The notes under the pieces are model-generated. The model did not search any database, was not told where the DNA came from, and saw only the letters and a list, made by a program, of their open reading frames with translations. A stretch of 64,000 nt of DNA from Ideonella_A sp031398385 (GTDB lineage Bacteria; Pseudomonadota; Gammaproteobacteria; Burkholderiales; Burkholderiaceae_C): NCBI GenBank assembly GCA_031398385.1, contig JANNNE010000211.1, forward strand, positions 1-64,000, written 5' to 3'. Shown one piece after another: positions 33,642-40,142 of this stretch (its first letter is position 1; the number at the start of each line of letters is the position of its first letter). The position numbers were made by a program, and so were the translations under genes.

Positions 33642-35533
33642 TGGAGCACAGCTCGTGGCTGACCACCAGCCTGGTCTATCTCGGCGCGGCTGTGCTGGCG
33701 GTGCCGCTGGCGCGCGCACTCGGGCTGGGGTCGATCATCGGCTACCTGGCGGCCGGCATCGCGATCGGGCCCTGGGGTCTGAGGCTGGTGACGGACGCTC
33801 AGCAGATTCTGCATTTCGCCGAGTTCGGCGTGGTGCTGATGCTGTTTCTGGTCGGCCTGGAACTCGAACCGCGGCGCCTCTGGGCGCTGCGCAAACCGAT
33901 CTTCGGCTGGGGCAGTTTCCAGCTGTTCGGGAGCGCCGGATTGATGATCGGCATCGCGCTGCTGGCCGCGATGCTGATGGCTTGGAGCTCGCTCGACTGG
34001 CGGATCGCCACCGTGGCGGCACTCGGACTCGGCCTGTCGTCGACCGCGATCGGCCTCGGCGCACTGGCCGAACGCAATCTGATGTCGACCACTTCAGGGC
34101 AAAGCGTGCTGAGCGTGGCGCTGCTGCAGGATGTCGCGGCGATTCCGATCCTGGCGCTGATTCCGTTGATGGTGGTCGGCGCTGGCGAAGGCAACGGCGG
34201 TGGCGCAGGCTGGCTGGGTGCCGCCAAGGCCGTTGGCGTGATTGCCGCGATCGTTTTCGGCGGGCGGCTGCTGCTGCGGCCTGCACTGCGCTGGATTGCA
34301 CGCAGCCGCACGCCGGAAATCTTCACCGCCGCGTCGCTGCTGTTGGTGGTCGCGACCGCCGCCTTGATGCAGTCGGTCGGCCTGTCGATGGCACTGGGCG
34401 CCTTCCTGGCCGGTGTGCTGCTGGCCGAAAGCGAATACCGACGCGAGCTGGAAACCGACCTCGAACCGTTCAAGGGCCTGCTGCTCGGTCTGTTCTTCAT
34501 CGCCGTCGGAATGACCATCGATTTTGCGGTGGTGCTCGATCGGCCGGTGCTGATGCTGGTGCTGGTGATCGGCTTTCTCGCGATCAAGGCCCTGGTGCTG
34601 TGGCTGATGACACGGCTGATGGACATTCCATCGGGTGAGCGGCCGGTATTCATCATCCTGCTGGCCCAAGGTGGCGAATTCGGCTTCGTCGTGTTCCAGA
34701 CCGCCGAACAGTCGCGCGTGATCGACGCGGCGACCAGCTCGCTGCTGGTCGCGGTGGTGGCCATCTCGATGCTGCTGACGCCGTTGCTGCTGGTGCTGGC
34801 CGACGCCCACGCGAGGCGTCGGCGTGCGACATCGTCCGGCCAGCCGAAGATGCCGGAAATCGACGAAGCCCAGCAGGCGCCGGTCATCATCGCCGGCTTC
34901 GGGCGATACGGGCAGATCGTCGGGCGCCTGATGTACGCCAACGGCATCGTGCCGACGGTGCTGGACCACAATGCCGAGCAGATCGAGGCGATGCGGCGCT
35001 TCGGCTGGCGTGTGTTTTATGGCGATGCGACCCGGCTCGACCTGATGCGCATGGCCGGTGCCGCAGAGGCGCGGGTGCTGGTGCTGGCCATCGACGACAT
35101 CGACCAGAGCCTGCGCGTGGCCCAGATGGCACGGGAACACTTTCCGCGCCTGACCATCGTTGCCCGCGCGCGCAATGTGCGCCACTACTTCGCGCTGCGC
35201 GAATTGGGTGTTTCGTTGATCGAGCGCGAGACGCTCGACTCGGCATTGATGAGTGGTCGCAGCGTGCTCGAGCTGCTCGGCTGGGAAGCTCATCAGGCGC
35301 GCAACCTGGCACTGCGTTTTCGCCAGCACACGCTGGCCCAGCTCGACGCGATCGCGCCGCACTGGAAGGACGAGGCCAGACTGATCGCGGCTTCGAAAGA
35401 GGGCCGGCGCCAGCTCGAATCGCTGTTTGCACAGGAGCGTGCAGTGGCTCGGCAACGCGCCGACCCGTGGGCTGACGACGCTGCGGGCACGGACAGCGAT
35501 AGCGGCGACGCGGCCACGACCCGACCGGGTTGA
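33641..35533 (+). CDS. kefC: KefC-type glutathione-regulated K+ efflux antiporter
   Basis: 630 residues from the ATG at 33641. About 12 membrane helices of the CPA2 antiporter family (1-390) include LAAGIAIGPWGL and LFFIAVGMTIDF. A cytoplasmic RCK/KTN domain follows with the Rossmann GFGRYGQIVGR (about 427-437), an acidic residue in VLDHN, and YGDATR. KefC releases K+ when electrophiles form glutathione adducts, acidifying the cytoplasm for protection. The C-terminal 100 residues form a regulatory tail. Coupling to kefF by a one-base overlap supports the assignment. Confidence 0.93.
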   Translation: MEHSSWLTTSLVYLGAAVLAVPLARALGLGSIIGYLAAGIAIGPWGLRLVTDAQQILHFAEFGVVLMLFLVGLELEPRRLWALRKPIFGWGSFQLFGSAGLMIGIALLAAMLMAWSSLDWRIATVAALGLGLSSTAIGLGALAERNLMSTTSGQSVLSVALLQDVAAIPILALIPLMVVGAGEGNGGGAGWLGAAKAVGVIAAIVFGGRLLLRPALRWIARSRTPEIFTAASLLLVVATAALMQSVGLSMALGAFLAGVLLAESEYRRELETDLEPFKGLLLGLFFIAVGMTIDFAVVLDRPVLMLVLVIGFLAIKALVLWLMTRLMDIPSGERPVFIILLAQGGEFGFVVFQTAEQSRVIDAATSSLLVAVVAISMLLTPLLLVLADAHARRRRATSSGQPKMPEIDEAQQAPVIIAGFGRYGQIVGRLMYANGIVPTVLDHNAEQIEAMRRFGWRVFYGDATRLDLMRMAGAAEARVLVLAIDDIDQSLRVAQMAREHFPRLTIVARARNVRHYFALRELGVSLIERETLDSALMSGRSVLELLGWEAHQARNLALRFRQHTLAQLDAIAPHWKDEARLIAASKEGRRQLESLFAQERAVARQRADPWADDAAGTDSDSGDAATTRPG

Positions 35534-35574
35534 TCGCCACCGATTTTTCGCGATCCCGACATTCAGTGTGGTGC

Positions 35575-35602
35575 TAATGCAAATGCGTTTGCATTTGCGT
35601 TA
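35575..35602. promoter_or_regulatory. Putative Zur operator before the zur-znuCBA operon
   Basis: A 28-bp palindrome ending 10 bp before the zur start codon. Its core is GCAAATGC-GTTT-GCATTTGC, arms 35579-35586 and 35591-35598 with no mismatch; three of the four flanking base pairs also match (TAAT/GTTA). A second, overlapping dyad TGCAAA-TGCG-TTTGCA occupies 35578-35593. A/T-rich, ATGC-containing palindromes of this kind are the usual targets of Fur-family proteins. Its place before a Zur-like gene and znuCBA indicates zinc-dependent autoregulation. The match to a Zur consensus is my judgement, not a computed score. Confidence 0.75.
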
Positions 35603-35612
35603 AGATCGGTCA

Positions 35613-36059
35613 ATGGAAAGACTGACCCGCCAGCGCCGCGCCGTGCTCGAAGCACTGGCCTGCAGCGGCCGCACCCTGAGCCCGAACGAGATCCTCGAGA
35701 TGGCGAGGCAGCTTGCGCCGGGGCTCAACCTGTCGACGGTCTATCGACAGATCAAGGCACTCGAAGCCGACAGCGAAATCGTCAGGGTCGAGCTGCCCGG
35801 TCAGCCGGCACGGTTCGAGGCGCACTGCGATCACGACCACCACCACGCAGCCTCGACATCGGGCACCGACGGTTCAGACACGGCTGACCAGCTACACCAT
35901 CACCATCATTTTCATTGCACCGGCTGCGAGGCGGTCGTGCCGATTCACGGCTGTCCGGGCAACATGCAGGCGCTCGCGCCGAGCGGCTATCGGGTCGAGG
36001 CCCATGACCTGGTGCTGCACGGACGATGCGCCACCTGCCTGGAGCAACCCGCGCCATGA
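35613..36059 (+). CDS. zur: Zur-like Fur-family zinc uptake regulator
   Basis: 148 residues. The winged-helix DNA-binding half (about 1-65) has LTRQRRAVLEAL and LSTVYRQIKAL, as in the Fur family. The metal-binding half is very rich in His and Cys: CDHDHHH, LHHHHHFHC, a CTGC structural-zinc pair and a C-terminal CATC pair. Being first in an operon with znuCBA, it is Zur rather than Fur, PerR or Nur. The His clusters near 72-95 are denser than in E. coli Zur. Its stop overlaps the start of the following small ORF (ATGA). Confidence 0.88.
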   Translation: MERLTRQRRAVLEALACSGRTLSPNEILEMARQLAPGLNLSTVYRQIKALEADSEIVRVELPGQPARFEAHCDHDHHHAASTSGTDGSDTADQLHHHHHFHCTGCEAVVPIHGCPGNMQALAPSGYRVEAHDLVLHGRCATCLEQPAP

Positions 36060-36172
36060 AGCTCAACAGCTTGCTGATGGCTTCTGCGACCAGACGTGTA
36101 TTCGCCGCACTGGCGCTGATCGCCGCCCTTTGGCTGGCGGTGGCCTGGGCGCTGGCCTCTGAAGGGGTGTGA
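36056..36172 (+). CDS. 38-residue membrane peptide between zur and znuC
   Basis: A 38-codon frame that starts inside the zur stop (ATGA) and ends two bases before the znuC ATG. Its product has a short polar N-terminus (MKLNSLLMASATRR) and one strong hydrophobic helix (about 15-34) with two Trp, then SEGV. The AAGGGG that serves as the znuC ribosome site lies within its last codons, so its translation may open the site for znuC. It could be a real small membrane protein, a signal-anchor peptide, or only a coupling leader. I do not recognise a family. Confidence 0.5.
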   Translation: MKLNSLLMASATRRVFAALALIAALWLAVAWALASEGV

Positions 36173-36174
36173 AC

Positions 36175-37131
36175 ATGACGGAACTGATTACACCGCTGGC
36201 TTCGGCAAAGGCTGCACACTCGATGTCGGCAGCACCGGTCAGGCCGGCGGCGGTCACCTGCGAAAACCTGACGGTCAGCTACCGCCAGCATCCGGCGATT
36301 CATCATCTGAGCTGCTGTTTCAGGGCCGGTACGCTGACCGCAGTCGTCGGGCCCAATGGTGCCGGCAAGAGTTCGCTGCTCGATGCCCTGGTCGGGCGCG
36401 TTGCACCCACTACCGGACGGATCGAGCTGGCGGTTCCCGGCCGGGCACGCGTGGCCTACCTGCCGCAGCAGAACCAGATCGATCGGGCGTTCCCGATGCG
36501 CGTGTCCGATGTCGTGATGCTCGGCGCCTGGCCTTCGCTCGGCCTGTTCGGCGGCGCCGATGCGTCGGACCGTCGGCGCGCCACCGACGCCCTGCAGCAA
36601 GTCGGATTGAGCGGACTGGAGAATCGGCTGGTCGGCGAACTGTCGGTGGGCCAGTTCCAGCGCGTGCTGTTCGCGCGGCTGCTGCTGCAGGACGCGCCCT
36701 TGATCCTGCTCGATGAACCGTTCAACGCGATCGATACCCGAACCACCGCCGACCTGCTGGCGCTCGTCCACCGATGGCACCGGGAAGGCCGAACCGTGCT
36801 GGCCGTCCTGCACGATCTCGATCAGGTTCGGGCGCACTTCCCGGACACCCTGTTGCTGGCGCGCGAGGCGATTGCTTTCGGCCCCAGCCGCACCGTCCTG
36901 TCGGAGGACAACCTGCTGCGTGCCCGCGCGATGGCCGAACGCTGGGATGACGAGGCGGCCTGGTGCCACCGGGACGAAGTCGGTACCACGCCACCGGCTC
37001 TCGCCGAGGTGGTCGACCTCGCCCGGCACAGCCATGCGCACGGACATCCACATGCGCATGCCCATCGGCACGATCATGGCGCCGCCCCGCACGGGCATCG
37101 CCACCAGCCTGACGAGCATCCCCTTCGATGA
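36175..37131 (+). CDS. znuC: Zinc ABC transporter ATP-binding protein with His-rich tail
   Basis: 318 residues from the ATG at 36175 (AAGGGG eight bases upstream); a GTG six bases earlier is also in frame. Walker A GPNGAGKSS, signature LSVGQ and Walker B LILLDEP are clear, as is the switch His in LHDLDQ. After the ATPase (about 25-260) comes a C-terminal tail in which 14 or more of about 35 residues are His, probably a zinc buffer or sensor. The stop overlaps the znuB start by 4 nt (ATGA). Confidence 0.92.
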   Translation: MTELITPLASAKAAHSMSAAPVRPAAVTCENLTVSYRQHPAIHHLSCCFRAGTLTAVVGPNGAGKSSLLDALVGRVAPTTGRIELAVPGRARVAYLPQQNQIDRAFPMRVSDVVMLGAWPSLGLFGGADASDRRRATDALQQVGLSGLENRLVGELSVGQFQRVLFARLLLQDAPLILLDEPFNAIDTRTTADLLALVHRWHREGRTVLAVLHDLDQVRAHFPDTLLLAREAIAFGPSRTVLSEDNLLRARAMAERWDDEAAWCHRDEVGTTPPALAEVVDLARHSHAHGHPHAHAHRHDHGAAPHGHRHQPDEHPLR

Positions 37132-38003
37132 CGCTCACGAGCCTGCTGATCCAGCCGTTCGCGGAATTCGGTTTCATGCGGCGGGCGTTGGTCGCGACGC
37201 TGGCGCTCGCATTGAGCTGTGGCCCGGTCGGCACGCTGCTGGTGCTGCGCCGCATGAGCCTGGTCGGCGACGCGATCGCGCACGCCTTGCTGCCCGGTGC
37301 CGCACTGGCCTTCCTGCTCTTCGGCTATTCGCTGTGGGCGATGAGCATCGGCGGCCTCATCGCCGCGATGCTGGTTGCCGGCCTGGCCGGGTTGGTCTCG
37401 CGCCTGACACCACAACGCGAGGACGCCAGCTTCGCGGCTTTCTACCTGATGGCGCTGGCCGCCGGCGTGATGATCATCTCGACTCACGGCAGTAGCGTCG
37501 ACCTGATGCATATCCTGTTCGGCAGCGTGCTCGCGGTCGACAACGAGTCCCTGCTGCTGATCGCCGGAATCAGCAGCGTCAGTCTGCTGGTGCTGGCGGT
37601 AATCTATCGGCCACTGGTCGTCGAGTGCTTCGATCCCGGTTTTCTACGCTCGCTGGGTGGCGCCGGCGGCTGGGTGCACGGGTTGTTCCTGCTGCTGCTG
37701 GTGCTCAATCTGGTCGGCGGCTTTCAGTCGCTGGGCACCTTGATGGCGGTCGGGCTGATGATGTTGCCGGCCACCGCGGCCCGATTCTGGGCCACCGAGG
37801 TCTGGAGCCTGGCGGCGGTTTCGGTGCTGATCGCGGTCATCAGTGCCTGGGGCGGGTTGCTGCTGTCGTATCACGCGCAATGGCCGTCCGGCCCGGCCAT
37901 CGTCTTGCTGGCTGGCGGAATCTACCTGCTGTCGTTGCTGATTGGGCGGCGCGACAGCCTGCTCGCGCGCATCCGGGGCCGGCGCGCTCACCGCGAGCTG
38001 TGA
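37128..38003 (+). CDS. znuB: Zinc ABC transporter permease
   Basis: 291 residues with about eight membrane helices, ABC-3 family. Typical motifs are LRRMSLVGDAIAHALLPGAALAFLL (in part, residues about 38-62) and LMAVGLMMLPATAARFWA. It forms the zinc channel in the inner membrane with ZnuC and receives zinc from ZnuA. The gene overlaps znuC by ATGA and znuA by GTGA, so the whole operon zur-smORF-znuC-znuB-znuA is chained by overlaps. Confidence 0.92.
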   Translation: MTLTSLLIQPFAEFGFMRRALVATLALALSCGPVGTLLVLRRMSLVGDAIAHALLPGAALAFLLFGYSLWAMSIGGLIAAMLVAGLAGLVSRLTPQREDASFAAFYLMALAAGVMIISTHGSSVDLMHILFGSVLAVDNESLLLIAGISSVSLLVLAVIYRPLVVECFDPGFLRSLGGAGGWVHGLFLLLLVLNLVGGFQSLGTLMAVGLMMLPATAARFWATEVWSLAAVSVLIAVISAWGGLLLSYHAQWPSGPAIVLLAGGIYLLSLLIGRRDSLLARIRGRRAHREL

Positions 38004-38917
38004 GCGCGACGCTTCTGGTTCGCCGCGTGCTCCAGCTTGCAGCGCTGCTGCTGGCCGGGCTGTTCTGCAACGCCCAGGCCTCGGAAACGCCGCCGCTTCG
38101 GGTGGTGGCCAGTTTTTCGATCCTGGCCGATCTGGTGCGCCAGGTCGGGGGCCCGCAGGTCGAAGTTCGGACACTGGTGCCGGCCGGTGCCGATGCCCAT
38201 GTGTTCACCCCCACGCCCGCCGACGCGCGCGCTGTGGCGCAGGCGCAGCTGGTGATCGTCAACGGCTTGCGTTACGAAGGCTGGATCGGCCGCCTGGTCA
38301 AGGCCGCCGGCTATCGCGGCGAATTGCTGGTTGCCAGCAATGGCAGCCGCTTGCGCCAGGCCGGCGGAGGGACCGATCCGCACGCTTGGCAAGACCTGTC
38401 CAATGTGCAGGTCTATGTCGAGAACATCCGTGCGGGCCTCGTCAAGCGACTGCCTGCCCATGCCGCCGAGATCAATGCACGGGCCGCCGAATACCGGGCA
38501 CGCCTGCAGGCCCTCGACGCCGAGACCCGGGCACGCATCGCCGAGATTCCGAAGCAGAGGCGGCGCGTGGTCACCGGACACGATGCCTTCGGCTATTTCG
38601 CCGACGCCTATGGCGTCGCGTTCATCGCCCCACGCGGCTGGTCGACCGAGAGCGAACCATCCGCAGAAAGCGTGGCGGTGATCGTGCGCCAGCTGCGGGC
38701 ACAACGCGCGGGTGCACTGCTGCTGGAAAACCGCGGCGACCCTCGGTTGCTCGAGCGCATAGCAGCGGAAGCCGGTGTCAAGGTGGTGGCCGAGCGGCTG
38801 TATGCCGATGCCTTGTCGCCACCAGGCGGCGTGGCCGACACTTTCTTGCAGCTGTTCCGGCACAACGTGCTGACCCTCTCTCAGGCGATGGCCGCTGATT
38901 CGCCGACGGCGCGTTGA
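38000..38917 (+). CDS. znuA: Zinc/manganese-type periplasmic binding protein
   Basis: 305 residues from a GTG at 38000 overlapping the znuB stop (GTGA). The signal peptide covers about 1-27 (ALLLAGLFCNAQA). It is a cluster A-I metal-binding protein: ligand His residues are recognisable in DAHVFTP, DPHAWQD and GHDAFGYF, with an acidic ligand expected near the C-terminus. The long His/Asp-rich loop of E. coli ZnuA is absent. Since this loop buffers zinc, the His-rich tail on ZnuC may compensate in part; that is speculation. Zinc rather than manganese is inferred from the zur neighbour. Confidence 0.9.
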   Translation: MSATLLVRRVLQLAALLLAGLFCNAQASETPPLRVVASFSILADLVRQVGGPQVEVRTLVPAGADAHVFTPTPADARAVAQAQLVIVNGLRYEGWIGRLVKAAGYRGELLVASNGSRLRQAGGGTDPHAWQDLSNVQVYVENIRAGLVKRLPAHAAEINARAAEYRARLQALDAETRARIAEIPKQRRRVVTGHDAFGYFADAYGVAFIAPRGWSTESEPSAESVAVIVRQLRAQRAGALLLENRGDPRLLERIAAEAGVKVVAERLYADALSPPGGVADTFLQLFRHNVLTLSQAMAADSPTAR

Positions 38918-38944
38918 CGACCGGAACCGATCCGCCAGCCAGAC

Positions 38945-39382
38945 ATGTTCAGTCCATCTCAACACGACGTCCGAACGTTTTTCTGCGACAGCTGGCGCAA
39001 GCAGCAGGCCGGCGAGGTGCTGACGCCGCTGGAGGCGATGGCGGCCGACTGGATCGCCGAGCATCCCGAATACCAGCCGGATCTGGCCGACCTGCAGGCC
39101 GCGCTGGCAGCCGTCTATGAAGTCGAGAGCGGACGAACCAATCCTTTCCTGCATCTCTCGATGCATTTGAGCATCAGCGAGCAGATCGGAATTGATCAGC
39201 CACGCGGTATCAAGCAGGCCTACGAACTGCTTCGCGTGCGCCGCGGCTCGGCCCACGAGGCCCAGCACGAGGTGATGGAATGTCTCGGTGAAATGGTCTG
39301 GGAATCGCAGCGCAGCGGGCTGCCGCCCGACGGCAACCGCTACATCGCCTGTGTGAGGAGTCGGGCAACCCGTCGAGCCTGA
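38945..39382 (+). CDS. DUF1841 family protein
   Basis: 145 residues. The protein matches DUF1841: MFSPSQHDVRTFFCDSWRKQ at the N-terminus, a central EVESGRTNPFLHLSMHLSISEQIG (in part) and CLGEMVWESQRSGLPPD near the end. The conserved HLSMHL and acidic residues suggest a metal site, but no function is known. It begins 27 bp after znuA and may be transcribed with the zinc operon, although in other betaproteobacteria DUF1841 occurs in different contexts. Confidence 0.88.
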   Translation: MFSPSQHDVRTFFCDSWRKQQAGEVLTPLEAMAADWIAEHPEYQPDLADLQAALAAVYEVESGRTNPFLHLSMHLSISEQIGIDQPRGIKQAYELLRVRRGSAHEAQHEVMECLGEMVWESQRSGLPPDGNRYIACVRSRATRRA

Positions 39383-39468
39383 AGCCAGGACCCGACGGAT
39401 GCGATCACGCTCGACCGATGGCAATCGATCGGCAACAATGACCGTCCGACCGCGCACTGGAGATGTCG

Positions 39469-40020
39469 ATGGCTGCCTGGGCCTATGAATGCCAACCCGC
39501 CGACCCGTCGCTCGACCCCTGGCTGGTCGCCTGCCTGGCAGTCGACGCCATGCCCGCGAACACCCGCATCGTTCGAGTCAGGGTCGGCAAGGACTGGCAA
39601 TGCGCGGTGGTCGACAAGACCCGCAAGATCGAATCGGCCGGCGACCTGCTCCGGGATGTCGTGGCATCTGACGAAGCAGACTGCCCCGAATGTGCGCCGA
39701 CCCGGGCCGAGCGCCCGCCAGCGTCGGCCAACGCGGTTGAAGCGCCGCCGCGATCCGGACGACAGGTGCAGGCAGCCGCCATCTCGATGCTGGGGCGTCG
39801 GCTGGTTGTCGTGCTGGTCGGCATCGACCTCGTGCGCAGCCCGGGCGAGGCAGACATGGCCATCGCCGATCTGCGCCCGCGTTTCGGCGGTGTCGACGTG
39901 TTGCTGATGGGCCAGCTCGACGACGGGACACCGGTCTATCACGGCGAGCCCGAACTGGTCGAACTGCTGGCCGAGACGCCGGTCGACCGGATGCCGTGGA
40001 AAGACTATCCGGTCGGCTGA
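39469..40020 (+). CDS. Hypothetical protein, no recognised family
   Basis: 183 residues from the ATG at 39469, which has CTGGAG six bases upstream; the ATG at 39463 has no spacing to that site. An N-terminal block of about 65 residues (including two tryptophans) is followed by a Pro/Ala-rich linker with CPEC, then an Ile/Val-rich C-terminal domain of about 80 residues (RRLVVVLVGIDLVRSPGEADMAI in part). That C-terminal half might be an alpha/beta nucleotide-hydrolase-like fold, but I cannot identify it. It has no signal peptide. It is followed by the bidirectional hairpin at 40090-40119. Confidence 0.6.
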   Translation: MAAWAYECQPADPSLDPWLVACLAVDAMPANTRIVRVRVGKDWQCAVVDKTRKIESAGDLLRDVVASDEADCPECAPTRAERPPASANAVEAPPRSGRQVQAAAISMLGRRLVVVLVGIDLVRSPGEADMAIADLRPRFGGVDVLLMGQLDDGTPVYHGEPELVELLAETPVDRMPWKDYPVG

Positions 40021-40089
40021 ACGCAAGATTCGTCGGATGCCGAGCCGCGCAGACCGGCGGTCGATCCGGGTGCAAGCCACCAGAAGCAG

Positions 40090-40119
40090 ACAGCCCGAAC
40101 CGGTGACGGTCCGGGCTGT
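40090..40119. terminator. Bidirectional terminator between convergent genes
   Basis: A 12-bp stem with one mismatch (ACAGCCCGaACC / GGTcCGGGCTGT) and a 6-nt loop, between the hypothetical gene on the plus strand and the end of the type VI cluster (tssH) on the minus strand. T-runs on both sides are short (TTCAATC and CTGCTTCTGG). The symmetric position makes a shared terminator likely. Confidence 0.65.
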
Positions 40120-40142
40120 TCAATCGATGCTCGACCGCGCCC

